A stretch of 64,000 nt of DNA, taken from assembly GCF_947500655.1 (NCBI RefSeq), contig NZ_CANMSK010000020.1:1-64000 (forward strand). The letters are read 5' to 3'. Numbering within the stretch: position 1 is the first letter of the stretch; each line of letters begins with the position of its first letter. Positions 1 to 8,899 of this stretch are shown one piece after another. This stretch comes from an uncultured Psychrosphaera sp. (lineage in GTDB: Bacteria > Pseudomonadota > Gammaproteobacteria > Enterobacterales > Alteromonadaceae). A program made the position numbers and the translations under genes. Under the pieces are notes generated by a model that was not told the origin of the DNA, ran no database searches, and saw only the letters and a list, made by a program, of their open reading frames with translations.

Positions 1-45
1 TGGGTAAAGCCAAAACCGTCTAAGTATCCCAAAAACGGAAATAAA

Positions 46-74
46 AATGCCAGTCGGCTTAACTGACTGGCATT
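46..74 (-). terminator. Rho-independent terminator-like hairpin
   Basis: The 10-bp arms AATGCCAGTC (46-55) and GACTGGCATT (65-74) are perfect inverted repeats around a 9-nt loop. Read on the minus strand the stem runs into a T-rich tract, so it would terminate the leftward redoxin gene that stops at 185. Nothing recognisable as a gene was found in 1-184. Confidence 0.6.
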
Positions 75-184
75 ACAACATAAGTTGGCTTTCTTTATTG
101 AAAAAGGTGTAATTTAAAAACGACTCTAATCAGGTATTAATACAATTGGTATAACTATCTTGTTGTTGATAAATACCTATGTAT

Positions 185-991
185 TTATTCAGGGGCATCT
201 GCTTTATTAAAGTGTGATGCTACCGCTCCCATTACTGCATCTTCACTTGCGCGTAAACGGTAATCATCTGATTGGTCTATCCACACAATTTCACCTTTTT
301 GATCAACTAAAACTGAGGTTGGAATTGCCATGGCTTTAAAACGCATTTTCCAAGGTAATGGCATTGCGATACCAAATACGCTAACGGTATCAGCTGCAGT
401 TGCGCCAAGGCCTTTGTGATGCTCTACACCATACTGTTTAATAATATTTAGCTCAGGATCTGAAACCAAAGTATGACTTATGTTATCACGCTCTAAGTGA
501 AGTTTTTGCTCTTCAACTGAGTCGTTAGATACTGCAACAATTTGTACACCGTATTCATTTAATTTGGAGGTTAATTCTTCAAACATAACCAGTTCAGCTG
601 AGCAGTATGGACACCAAGAACCACGGTAGAATTTTAATAAAGTACGTTTACCAATTAGCGAGTCTGAATCAAATCCTGCCGTTTTAAAAGCTGGCAACAT
701 ATCTCCAACTTTAATTTTTATCTCACCAATTGGCGTGGCTTTAGTTGCTAAAAAATAAGCAAAGATGGCTGACGTAGATAAGGTATTAATTGTAAAAAGC
801 AAAACTAATATTGTGTTTAGATCTAACTGATAGTGAAGCGTTGCCAAAGACCAAATTGATAGAGCCGACCCCACAAGCATTGCACTTTTTAGCAACATAG
901 GATTTTTAGGCGTTTGGTTTTGTTTTAGCTTAGAAAAGTAATGGACTAATGCCATAACTAAAATTAAGAAGCCAATAGTTGAATAGATCAT
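185..991 (-). CDS. Membrane-anchored AhpC/TSA-type redoxin
   Basis: A 268-residue thioredoxin-fold protein. The first ~90 residues hold about three hydrophobic segments, which should anchor it in the inner membrane. A redoxin domain follows from about residue 95. The motif GSWCPYCSAEL carries a CxxC active site of the kind used by thiol peroxidases and thioredoxin-like reductants, and a PTSVLVDQ segment matches the conserved cis-Pro region. It is probably an envelope thiol-disulfide or peroxide-reducing protein; the substrate is unknown. It is divergent from merC, so the Zur-like site between them could affect both. The start at 991 has only a weak upstream GAG. Confidence 0.75.
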   Translation of the reverse strand: MIYSTIGFLILVMALVHYFSKLKQNQTPKNPMLLKSAMLVGSALSIWSLATLHYQLDLNTILVLLFTINTLSTSAIFAYFLATKATPIGEIKIKVGDMLPAFKTAGFDSDSLIGKRTLLKFYRGSWCPYCSAELVMFEELTSKLNEYGVQIVAVSNDSVEEQKLHLERDNISHTLVSDPELNIIKQYGVEHHKGLGATAADTVSVFGIAMPLPWKMRFKAMAIPTSVLVDQKGEIVWIDQSDDYRLRASEDAVMGAVASHFNKADAPE

Positions 992-1152
992 ATTTGTAAA
1001 CTCTTATTTTATACCGATTGGTAAGAATTGTATCGTTTGGTAAATTAAAGTCAATCTGTTTAATCTACATTATTAATATTGTGCAGGCTGGAGATAGTTA
1101 TTTTGGTTTGCAACTTACTTTTAAACAATTAAAATGTGGCGCTTAAAAATGT

Positions 1153-1171
1153 AATGTTATATTATATCAAT
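1153..1171 (+). promoter_or_regulatory. Candidate Zur operator
   Basis: AATGTTATATTATATCAAT is a near-palindrome with a TGTTATA/TATATCA core. It resembles the gammaproteobacterial Zur box, an AT-rich palindrome of the AATGTTATA-N-TATAACATT type; this comparison is from memory. It ends 25 bp before the merC start. Zinc-responsive repression is inferred, not shown. Confidence 0.5.
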
Positions 1172-1196
1172 CCTTAAGTTTTTAGTTGGAATTATA

Positions 1197-1559
1197 ATGC
1201 GTGACGTATTAGGTGCATGGTTGTCAGTTTTATGCATGATCCATTGTTTTTTACCTATATTATTATTGGCATTTGGCGCTAGTTTAGGATTAAGTCATTT
1301 TGCTGAAGCTATACATGAAGAGTGGATGCATGCTGCCTTGTTAACGCCTATTATTTTAATTCTAGCGTTTAGCCTACCTAAGGCATACAAAAGACACCAT
1401 AATCGTAATCCAGCAATATTAGCCGTTTTAGGCATTATTACTTTAACTATTGCTATCTCAATTGGTGATACAACAGAAACGGTATTAACGATTATTGGTA
1501 GTATTTTTGTGATCAGTGCGCATTTAATTAATCGTAAAAAATTAAAATCTACGTTATAG
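1197..1559 (+). CDS. MerC-domain membrane protein
   Basis: A 120-residue protein with about four hydrophobic helices. The N-terminal segment carries Cys-Met-Ile-His-Cys (CMIHC) in the first helix, as in MerC-family metal transporters. Chromosomal MerC-domain proteins outside mer operons usually have no proven mercury role and may move or sense other thiophilic metals such as zinc. No mer operon is present nearby. The Zur-like palindrome just upstream points to zinc-linked regulation. The ATG at 1197 has only a weak Shine-Dalgarno sequence. Confidence 0.75.
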   Translation: MRDVLGAWLSVLCMIHCFLPILLLAFGASLGLSHFAEAIHEEWMHAALLTPIILILAFSLPKAYKRHHNRNPAILAVLGIITLTIAISIGDTTETVLTIIGSIFVISAHLINRKKLKSTL

Positions 1560-1583
1560 ATTTAACCTGTTTGTTATTGGCAT

Positions 1584-2129
1584 TTATTCAGTAGGGTTTA
1601 CTAAGTCAGCTGATAACCAAGTATCTGAACCGGAAAAACTTAGCGTAACTACATCATTGAGTCCTTCAATATTTACTACATTAAATTGCTCTGTCCATAT
1701 ATCTCTTAATGAATCATCACGGATATGTAATTGAGTTAAACCTTCAGGCTGTTTGATCTCTTGATACACCCAAAAGTAACCAGCATCATTTTGAAATCCA
1801 ACTAAATCTAAATCTATGTCTTTACCGTTTTGGTCTTTTAAAGCAAAACGTTGAGTGACATAAGCGGCAAATTCTTTCTGAGTTTCTGGATTGGCAATAA
1901 TATCTGCTTTTTTATCGAGTATTTCCCACACAGCTTCTTCTGCATCGTGTAGATAAAATCTGTGCATAACTTCTAGGTTATTGGTTCGTTCATTAAATAA
2001 GACAACCGTAAATGCTGTTTTTAATTTATGGGCGTTCTCTTGTTTAGTATTAGCTTGCTGGCTGAAAGTTGGGTTACTAAACGTAGCGGTTAGTATCAAC
2101 AGTGAAATAAAACATAGTCGGTTAAACAT
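1584..2129 (-). CDS. DUF6702-like periplasmic protein
   Basis: About 181 residues with a signal peptide ending near the TFS-QQ boundary. The mature part starts with a His-Lys segment, followed by a beta-strand pattern and the motif MHRFYLHDAEEAV, which I recognise as DUF6702-like. Function is unknown. It lies directly downstream of the M1 peptidase gene on the same strand, beyond a terminator hairpin. An in-frame ATG at 2141 is possible, but it abuts the hairpin and has no ribosome site; the ATG at 2129 has GAG at a good distance and gives a clean signal peptide. Confidence 0.65.
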   Translation of the reverse strand: MFNRLCFISLLILTATFSNPTFSQQANTKQENAHKLKTAFTVVLFNERTNNLEVMHRFYLHDAEEAVWEILDKKADIIANPETQKEFAAYVTQRFALKDQNGKDIDLDLVGFQNDAGYFWVYQEIKQPEGLTQLHIRDDSLRDIWTEQFNVVNIEGLNDVVTLSFSGSDTWLSADLVNPTE

Positions 2130-2145
2130 AAGTATTCTCATATAA

Positions 2146-2173
2146 AAAATGCCCGAATTAGCTCGGGCATTTT
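2146..2173 (-). terminator. Terminator between M1 peptidase and DUF6702 genes
   Basis: The 11-bp arms AAAATGCCCGA and TCGGGCATTTT flank a 6-nt loop, with T-rich sequence on the minus strand. It ends the M1 peptidase transcript but lies only 17-20 nt before the DUF6702 start, so read-through could feed that gene. Confidence 0.8.
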
Positions 2174-2229
2174 ATTTAAAATGAATAACGAAAAGAAGTG
2201 CTAATTAAGATTTGTTGATCTTATTTAGA

Positions 2230-4707
2230 TTAATCTTCTTTCTTGTCATCTTTTTTGTCTTCGTCAGTTTTTAGCTTAGTAGTGATCTCATGCATGATGT
2301 CACGACGAGTACTATTTTTACCTGAACTACGTTTTGCTTTATACGCTTCAACACGTGAAGGGATAATACGACGAGGATAGATATTGTTTTCGTTGTCTAC
2401 ATCAGCAGTTTCCCACGTTGGGTCAACAACAACGCTTACAAGCTCTTTCTCTGTCACAACTAAACGCTTAACGGCTTTAGGAGTACGACGCCAGATTTCA
2501 GCTGGGATATACTGGTCTTCCACTGTTCCGTCTGCATAAGTAAGTTGCAGAAGGATAGGCATAACCAAGCCACCTTTGTTTGAGAAATCAATTACGTAGT
2601 AATTTTTGTTTTCTTCAATAGCGCGTTCAAATACACGTTTTTCCCAAGGCTTAAGACCTTTAAGGAATTTGTTGTAAGAGTTTCTGTCTTTATTAGTAAC
2701 CGTGAAACGGTCGTTTTCGTCATAAAAGTCAGTTATATCTTTGTTAGATTCAACCCAAGACTTTTTACCTTCAGCTTTGTTTTGAGAAACAAAACGAGGC
2801 ATAGGTTTGTCGTTTTCGATATCACGGAAACGAGGGAAGTCGATATCAGGGTTTTTAGAGTCTAGTTCCATTTTATGAACGGCATCTACAGAAATATCAA
2901 CATGATCTGTTGTGTAGAACCAGCCATGCCAGAACCAATCTAAGTCAACACCAGACGCTTCTTCCATTGTACGGAAGAAATCAGATGGAGTAGGGCGTTT
3001 AAATTTCCAACGTTGCGCGTATTCTTTGAAAGCAAAGTCGAATAATTCACGACCAAGAATAACTTCACGAAGAATGTTTAATGCAGAGGCTGGTTTTGAG
3101 TAAGCATTTGGACCTAGTTTTAATACGCTGTCTGACTGAGTCATGATTGGAACTTGAACGTTACCTTTCATGTAATCAGTGATATAGCGTGGTTCAACAC
3201 CCCAAGGAATAGTTTCATCCCACTCACGACAAGCAATAGCATCTAAGAAACTGTTTAAGCCTTCATCCATCCAAGTCCATTGACGCTCATCAGAGTTAAC
3301 TGTCATTGGGAAATAAATGTGACCCACTTCGTGAATAACAACACCAATTAAGAATATTTTCTCTGCTTGAGTATAAGTACGAGTACCGTCATCTTGCAGT
3401 TTTGTTCTTGGGCCGTTAAAGGTGATCATTGGATATTCCATGCCGCCTACAGGTCCATTTACAGACTGTGCAGTTGGGTATGGGTAATCAAAAGAATAAC
3501 GAGAGTACACTTCCATCGTGTGAACGATTGCTTCAGTTGAGTATTTTTCCCATAACTCACCACCTTCTTTAGGATAGAAAGACATAGCCATTACGAATGG
3601 TCTATCTTTTCCACCTTGCTTGTAACCTTTTGCATCCCATGCAAATTTACGAGATGAAGCCCAAGCAAAGTCACGTACGTTTTTCGCTTCAAATTTCCAC
3701 GTTTTAAGTTTTGTTGTCGCTGTTTTTTCTTTTTCTAACGCTTCTTCAGGCGTTACAATAAATACAGGACGTTTAGCGCTTTCTGCTTTTTCTAAACGTT
3801 TACGTTGTGTACTTGTTAATACATCTTTAGGGTTATCTAATTCACCCGTTGCAGAAACAATGTGATCTGCTGGAACTGTAATTTCAACGTTGTAGTCACC
3901 AAATTCTAATGTGAATTCACCACGTCCAAGAAATTCTTTGTTATGCCAACCTTCATAGTCAGTATAAGCATGTAAACGAGGGAACCATTGTGCTAACAAG
4001 AAGATGTCGTTGCCACCTTTGCGTGCATCTTTAGGAAAATGCTCATAACCAGAACGAGCTGATACTGCATCTTCTTCAACAATATTAAAACCAAATTTCA
4101 TGTTAAAAGTAACAGATTTACCAGGTCTTAATGGTGTATTTAAATCAATACGTAAGTTAGTGCCTACTACAGTCGTTTTTAGTGTTCTACCACTATCATC
4201 TTTTACTGTTAGTACGTCATAACCTAATTCGTTATCGTCTAGAAATTGTTGACGACGTAATTCACCTAAACTTAGTTTTGCTGGCTTGCCACCACCGCCT
4301 GCAGATGCCGCTGGACCACGACGACCAATACCACCAAAAGAATTACCCGCTTCAGCGATAGAGTCTGCATGGTATTTGTTTTGCTCTAGTTGCAACCAAA
4401 GGTATTTAAGAGTGTGAGGAGAGTTATTTTTATAATCAATTGTTTGTGATGCATCTAGTCGACGTTTCTTTTCATCAAGTTTTACTTTGATTTTGTAATC
4501 GACTTGTTGCTGCCAATAATTCTCACCTGGTTCACCAGCTGCATTTCTGTATACATTTGGTGTTGGAAGGATTTCGTCTAATTGACGGAATTTATCTTCA
4601 AAGTCACCTTTAGTTTGTTTTACTGCACTCGCACTTGCAGTCGCACTTACGGCCATTGCAAATACCAATGTAAGTAAGCGTCGAAGGTTATGGTTTTTCA
4701 TAGACAT
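2230..4707 (-). CDS. Periplasmic M1-family metallopeptidase
   Basis: About 825 residues with an N-terminal signal peptide ending near ASASA. The zinc site is complete: HEVGH at about residues 459-463, then the third ligand Glu in WMDEGLNSF 18 residues after the second His. The substrate-anchoring exopeptidase motif appears as GGMEYP rather than the classical GAMEN. Members cleave N-terminal residues from peptides; an envelope role in peptide nutrition is likely. The C-terminal tail is very Lys/Asp/Glu-rich. The open frame extends upstream to 4797, but ATG 4707 has GGA at a suitable distance and leads into the signal peptide. A DUF6702 gene follows. Confidence 0.9.
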   Translation of the reverse strand: MSMKNHNLRRLLTLVFAMAVSATASASAVKQTKGDFEDKFRQLDEILPTPNVYRNAAGEPGENYWQQQVDYKIKVKLDEKKRRLDASQTIDYKNNSPHTLKYLWLQLEQNKYHADSIAEAGNSFGGIGRRGPAASAGGGGKPAKLSLGELRRQQFLDDNELGYDVLTVKDDSGRTLKTTVVGTNLRIDLNTPLRPGKSVTFNMKFGFNIVEEDAVSARSGYEHFPKDARKGGNDIFLLAQWFPRLHAYTDYEGWHNKEFLGRGEFTLEFGDYNVEITVPADHIVSATGELDNPKDVLTSTQRKRLEKAESAKRPVFIVTPEEALEKEKTATTKLKTWKFEAKNVRDFAWASSRKFAWDAKGYKQGGKDRPFVMAMSFYPKEGGELWEKYSTEAIVHTMEVYSRYSFDYPYPTAQSVNGPVGGMEYPMITFNGPRTKLQDDGTRTYTQAEKIFLIGVVIHEVGHIYFPMTVNSDERQWTWMDEGLNSFLDAIACREWDETIPWGVEPRYITDYMKGNVQVPIMTQSDSVLKLGPNAYSKPASALNILREVILGRELFDFAFKEYAQRWKFKRPTPSDFFRTMEEASGVDLDWFWHGWFYTTDHVDISVDAVHKMELDSKNPDIDFPRFRDIENDKPMPRFVSQNKAEGKKSWVESNKDITDFYDENDRFTVTNKDRNSYNKFLKGLKPWEKRVFERAIEENKNYYVIDFSNKGGLVMPILLQLTYADGTVEDQYIPAEIWRRTPKAVKRLVVTEKELVSVVVDPTWETADVDNENNIYPRRIIPSRVEAYKAKRSSGKNSTRRDIMHEITTKLKTDEDKKDDKKED

Positions 4708-5045
4708 GTTCCAAGCTATTTTATAATTATGGGTGTGTAAATTAATATGAATTAAAGTCCTTGTATTCATACCAATTTTAACTAAATAGACTATCAAATA
4801 AAGTGTTTAAATGGTATTTCTTTGTCGTATGTACAAAGTCATTCATCGTATTGAAACAATGACAGTATAAGTACTAAATTAGTGCGCGCACCTACTTCGA
4901 GATTGAAAATGCAACAGTTCCTGCGGGATTAATGAACAACTTGTTGTCAGTAAAGTTGCATAAATAATTGTTTTTGTTTAGTTTGTTGGTTAATTCGTTA
5001 AACGTGCATTTAATTGTTACTAAATATTGATTAGGTTTTTAAAAT
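4708..5045. other. Divergent intergenic region
   Basis: This 338-bp region separates the leftward peptidase gene from the rightward serine hydrolase gene and must hold both promoters. It contains the palindrome GTGCGCGCAC at about 4882-4891 and an ATACCAATT element at 4769-4777. No coding sequence or RNA gene was seen. Confidence 0.5.
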
Positions 5046-6518
5046 ATGAAAAAAATATTGTATACGGTTATTGTCTTAACTGTACTCCTGTTTGCTGCGG
5101 CACCATCAATACTCGGGTTTTCCTTATTAAATATAGGTCACGCTATCAGTGTTAGTACCGCACTAAGTGCTAAGCTGGGCTGCTCAAGTTATTTTGTTTC
5201 TGGCTTTAGTAAAGAGCAAACCGTAACAGATTTAGCATCTTATTCTCCCGTGGTGAATATGGTGACTATGGAATATCAAGGTAGCTCTAAGTTGCATGGA
5301 TTTAAGCAAGAAGAGCTTAAGCAGGACGAATTTAGTCAATACCAATTTAGCCAATACGAATCTAATCAAGACGAGACTCAATGGGATAGCCCAAAACGTG
5401 TTACAGCTGATCTGTTTGGAATTGCTAAAACCTCAGCTACTTACCGTGAAGGTTTAGGTTGTACTATTGATACAGATATAACGGCAGAACTAGATAGCAT
5501 TTCTGTGCAAAATATTGAAAATCCAGAACTAGAAGAGTGGCCATTAGGTGATCAGGCAAGCTACGACGCTCCATTTATTCAGGAAACGTTAGACAGTATG
5601 GTTCGAGCTGACAATGAAAAAGGTTATAACACACGCGCCATGTTAGTGATCAAAGACGGGCACATATTAGCAGAGTCATATGGTCCCAATATTACTAAAA
5701 ATACGCCATTATTAGGTTGGTCAATGGCCAAAAGCTTAACAGCCATTATGGTAGGGCATTTAGAGTTTATAAATGCAATTAAGCCTAATCCAACAAATTT
5801 ATTCAGTCAGTGGCAAAACGATGACAGGTCAAAACTAACACTACAACAATTATTGCAAATGAGTTCAGGTTTAAAATTTGATGAAACCTATGCGCCGGGT
5901 AGTGACGCCACACGTATGTTATTTACGGCACCAAGTGCATCAGACATTGCGATAGTCAGCCCGTTAATGCACCAAGCGGGAGCCGAGTTTTCTTATTCTT
6001 CGGGTACTGCTAACTTATTGTCTCGATTTATCCATGAAAAACTGGGTAATGATAGCCAACTAAGTGTTAACTATTTATTTGAGCAGATATTTAACCCGTT
6101 AGGTATGGCTAACAGCATATTTGAAATAGACTCAACAGGGACTTTTGTTGGCAGTTCATATCTTTATTCATCTGGTCGTGATTGGGCAAGATTAGGTTTG
6201 CTTATGCTTAATCAAGGTGAAATTAATGGTCAACGTTTATTAAGTAAAGATTGGGTGAAAAGAGCGACAACACCAAACTTAAGTGACAATGACAAACGTT
6301 ATGGCTATCAATTTTGGCTTAATGCTGGTGGTAACAATAGTAACAATAAATTACGCTGGCCAGAATTACCAAATGATGCTTATGCCATGATGGGCAATCG
6401 TCAACAATCAGTTATGATCATTCCATCTTCCAATTTAGTATTTGTACGTTTAGGTTGGACAGCGGGTGATTATCCTATGGCAAGTAATTACAGCGCCTTG
6501 TTAGATATTACGCATTAA
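5046..6518 (+). CDS. Beta-lactamase-fold serine hydrolase (NylB/class C-like)
   Basis: A 490-residue protein with an N-terminal hydrophobic signal or anchor. The serine beta-lactamase/DD-peptidase fold is shown by SMAK (Ser226, Lys229) and a YSSGT motif downstream. It resembles 6-aminohexanoate-oligomer hydrolases and class C-like esterases more than true beta-lactamases. The real substrate cannot be told from sequence. Residues roughly 85-115 form an unusual Gln/Glu/Asp/Tyr-rich insert with imperfect repeats such as FSQYQFSQYE; it is likely disordered. Monocistronic by appearance. Confidence 0.82.
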   Translation: MKKILYTVIVLTVLLFAAAPSILGFSLLNIGHAISVSTALSAKLGCSSYFVSGFSKEQTVTDLASYSPVVNMVTMEYQGSSKLHGFKQEELKQDEFSQYQFSQYESNQDETQWDSPKRVTADLFGIAKTSATYREGLGCTIDTDITAELDSISVQNIENPELEEWPLGDQASYDAPFIQETLDSMVRADNEKGYNTRAMLVIKDGHILAESYGPNITKNTPLLGWSMAKSLTAIMVGHLEFINAIKPNPTNLFSQWQNDDRSKLTLQQLLQMSSGLKFDETYAPGSDATRMLFTAPSASDIAIVSPLMHQAGAEFSYSSGTANLLSRFIHEKLGNDSQLSVNYLFEQIFNPLGMANSIFEIDSTGTFVGSSYLYSSGRDWARLGLLMLNQGEINGQRLLSKDWVKRATTPNLSDNDKRYGYQFWLNAGGNNSNNKLRWPELPNDAYAMMGNRQQSVMIIPSSNLVFVRLGWTAGDYPMASNYSALLDITH

Positions 6519-6669
6519 ATTATTCCTAATTTAAATATTAAAAGTCTAATTACAGCTCTCTTATATTTAAAGGTAGGGAATTATTCAATTTTGTATTAGT
6601 AATATTCCTTAATACGCATTAGTGTTTGTGCTAATATCTTGCCAAATTTTTGTGGCAAGAAATCTAAAA

Positions 6670-7389
6670 ATGTTAGAAAACGTAAAAATCGTATTAGTTA
6701 ATACCTCACATACTGGAAATATTGGCTCTGCAGCCAGAGCAATGAAAACTATGGGCTTGTCTAATCTTGTCCTCGTGGATCCTGTGCAGCCACCAGATAG
6801 TCATTCTTCAGCATTAGCTGCAGGTGCTACAGATATTTTAGGTAATGCTAAAATAGTGTCTACTTTGGCAGAAGCTATTGCAGACTGTGAATTATCAATT
6901 GCAGCCAGTGCGCGCTCTCGTACTTTATCTTGGCCTATGGTTGACCCAAGAGAATGTGGTGCCAAAGTTGTTAGTGAAGGTAAAAAGCATAAAGTTGCTT
7001 TAGTATTTGGTCGTGAAAATTCAGGACTGACTAATGATGAGTTACAACAATGCCAATTCCATGTACATATCCCAGCAAATCCAGACTACTCTTCATTAAA
7101 TCTTGCGATGGCAGTTCAAACGTTAAGTTATGAAGTACGTATGCAGTTCTTGGAACAACAAGATAAAGAAGATGAAATCATTGAAATTGACTACCCAAAT
7201 GGTGAGCAGTTGGAAGGTTTTTATACGCATTTAGAAGAGTCACTAATGCATACTGGGTTTATGATCAAACAACACCCAGGTCAAGTCATACCTAAGTTAC
7301 GTCGTTTATTTAATCGTGCTCGTCCAGAAGCTCACGAGCTAAATATATTACGTGGCATATTAACCTCAATTAACAAAACTAATAAATAG
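6670..7389 (+). CDS. trmJ: tRNA (cytidine/uridine-2'-O)-methyltransferase TrmJ
   Basis: 239 residues of the SPOUT family; TrmJ 2'-O-methylates position 32 of several tRNAs using S-adenosylmethionine. Visible family signatures are [19 protein letters not shown] at the N-terminus, [14 protein letters not shown] and the LNLAMAVQ knot region. The open frame begins at 6622, but ATG 6670 matches the usual MLxN start of TrmJ. cysE follows after 11 bp, so trmJ and cysE are probably co-transcribed just ahead of the isc genes, an order seen in related genera. Confidence 0.93.
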   Translation: MLENVKIVLVNTSHTGNIGSAARAMKTMGLSNLVLVDPVQPPDSHSSALAAGATDILGNAKIVSTLAEAIADCELSIAASARSRTLSWPMVDPRECGAKVVSEGKKHKVALVFGRENSGLTNDELQQCQFHVHIPANPDYSSLNLAMAVQTLSYEVRMQFLEQQDKEDEIIEIDYPNGEQLEGFYTHLEESLMHTGFMIKQHPGQVIPKLRRLFNRARPEAHELNILRGILTSINKTNK

Positions 7390-7400
7390 AGTCAGCGCCA

Positions 7401-8216
7401 ATGTTTGAACGTATAAAAGAAGACATAGCCAGTGTATACAGTCGTGACCCAGCAGCTCGTGGCAATATTGAGATCCTGTTAAATTATCCAGGTCTTCATG
7501 CAATTTGGTTTCAACGTCTAGCGCATAAACTTTGGCTTAAAAACTGGAAGTCGACAGCTCGTTTTATTTCAACCATCACTCGTTGGTTAACTGGTGTAGA
7601 AATACATCCTGGGGCAACGATAGGTCGGAGGTTCTTTATTGATCATGGCATGGGCGTGGTTATTGGTGAAACCGCGGAAATCGGCGATGACGTTACGCTT
7701 TATCATGGCGTTACTTTAGGTGGAACAAGTTGGAATGGCGGTAAACGTCACCCAACATTAGCTAACGGTGTTGTTGTTGGTGCCGGCGCTCAAATTCTAG
7801 GGCCTATCTTAATTGGCGCTAATTCCAGAATTGGTTCAAATTCAGTAGTGGTTAAAGAAGTGCCAGAAAACGCCACTGTTATAGGTATTCCTGGACGTGT
7901 TGTGGTTAACAAAAAAGACAAAGAAACCAGTGAGAAGCGCAGTAAAATCGCCCAAAAATATGGTTTTGATGCTTATGCTGTTTCTTACGATAATCCAGAT
8001 CCTGTGGCAAACGCCATTGGCCGAATGCTTGACCATATTTCTGTAATGGATGAAAAGCTTGGCAAGGTTTGTTCTGAAATGAATAAAATGGGATCGGATA
8101 TTTGTACTAAAAGTCTACCCGACATTGATATTGAAGAAAAAGAATTTGTTGAAGCTGGTGAAAAAGCAGCTCAGAAACGTGAGTCAACAATGTCTTCATT
8201 CGATCCTGAGATCTAG
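7401..8216 (+). CDS. cysE: Serine O-acetyltransferase
   Basis: 271 residues. It converts serine plus acetyl-CoA to O-acetylserine, the cysteine precursor. The C-terminal half is a left-handed parallel beta-helix made of hexapeptide repeats (for example [40 protein letters not shown]). The catalytic region [17 protein letters not shown] is intact. Its place directly before iscR makes sense because IscS consumes cysteine for cluster assembly. A charged C-terminal extension of about 90 residues follows the helix. The tandem IscR sites lie right behind its stop codon. Confidence 0.93.
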   Translation: MFERIKEDIASVYSRDPAARGNIEILLNYPGLHAIWFQRLAHKLWLKNWKSTARFISTITRWLTGVEIHPGATIGRRFFIDHGMGVVIGETAEIGDDVTLYHGVTLGGTSWNGGKRHPTLANGVVVGAGAQILGPILIGANSRIGSNSVVVKEVPENATVIGIPGRVVVNKKDKETSEKRSKIAQKYGFDAYAVSYDNPDPVANAIGRMLDHISVMDEKLGKVCSEMNKMGSDICTKSLPDIDIEEKEFVEAGEKAAQKRESTMSSFDPEI

Positions 8217-8236
8217 TATAAGAGAACACAATAAAC

Positions 8237-8261
8237 ATACCCGACTAATTTAGTCGGGTAT
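8237..8261 (+). promoter_or_regulatory. Type-1 IscR binding site, upstream copy
   Basis: This 25-bp palindrome has ATACCC and GGGTAT ends around GACT-AATTT-AGTC and fits every position of the type-1 IscR consensus as I know it (ATASYYGACTRWWW-YAGTCRRSTAT). The [2Fe-2S] form of IscR is expected to bind here. Its perfect hairpin shape could also act as the cysE terminator. Confidence 0.88.
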
Positions 8262-8263
8262 TA

Positions 8264-8288
8264 TTACTTGACTAATTTAGTCAGGATT
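8264..8288 (+). promoter_or_regulatory. Type-1 IscR binding site, promoter-overlapping copy
   Basis: A second copy of the IscR motif is centred 27 bp after the first, with core GACTAATTTAGTC. It differs from the consensus only near the ends. It overlaps the -35 element, so binding would repress iscR transcription. Confidence 0.87.
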
Positions 8289-8295
8289 GTAAAAT
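8268..8295 (+). promoter_or_regulatory. iscR operon promoter
   Basis: The -35 element TTGACT (8268-8273) and the -10 TAAAAT (8290-8295) are 16 bp apart. The -35 element is embedded in the downstream IscR site, as in the Escherichia coli isc promoter, giving a direct negative-feedback layout. Confidence 0.75.
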
Positions 8296-8362
8296 GCCGG
8301 ACATAAAGTTTATGTATCTAATTACTTCCTATTAATTCACCCATTTTACATGAGGTCTGGTA

Positions 8363-8836
8363 ATGAAACTAACATCTAAAGGTCGATATGCAGTAACTGC
8401 AATGTTAGATGTATCTTTGCATACAGATGCAGGTCCAGTTCCATTAACTGACATTTCAGAGCGCCAAGGTATTTCACTGTCTTATTTAGAACAGTTGTTT
8501 GCAAAATTACGTAAGCACGAACTAGTTAGCAGTGTACGTGGCCCAGGTGGTGGATACTTTTTAGGTAGAGATGCAAACGATATTTCAATCCGAGCCGTTA
8601 TTGCAGCGGTTGATGAAAGTGTTGACGCAACTAAGTGTCAGGGCAAAGGAAATTGTCAAAACGGTACAAGGTGCTTAACTCACCATTTATGGTCTGACTT
8701 AAGCGACCGAATTGAAAGCTTTTTAAGCGATATTAGTTTGGGCGAATTAGTTGAGCGTAATAACGTTCAAGATGTCGCAAAGCGACAAGATAAAGCAGCT
8801 TTAACTAATGAACAATTAGCCGTTAACAACATATAA
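8363..8836 (+). CDS. iscR: Fe-S cluster regulator IscR
   Basis: 157-residue Rrf2-family winged-helix regulator. The N-terminal helix-turn-helix is typical ([17 protein letters not shown]). The cluster ligands are present at Cys92, Cys98, Cys104 and His107, the same positions as in E. coli. Holo-IscR represses the isc operon when clusters are plentiful; apo-IscR acts at other sites. It is first in the isc operon and is preceded by two IscR sites. A clear GAGG ribosome site precedes the ATG. Confidence 0.97.
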   Translation: MKLTSKGRYAVTAMLDVSLHTDAGPVPLTDISERQGISLSYLEQLFAKLRKHELVSSVRGPGGGYFLGRDANDISIRAVIAAVDESVDATKCQGKGNCQNGTRCLTHHLWSDLSDRIESFLSDISLGELVERNNVQDVAKRQDKAALTNEQLAVNNI

Positions 8837-8899
8837 ATATTTAAAGAATTCGTTTCGCTTGATAAAATTCGAGCGCAATTATTACACGTGGAGAAATTA

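Noticed and set aside
144..152. Recurrent AATTGGTAT element (also 4769-4777 reversed and 35488-35496)
   Set aside because: Three exact copies in an AT-rich 64 kb window are little above chance; a genome-wide count would be needed.
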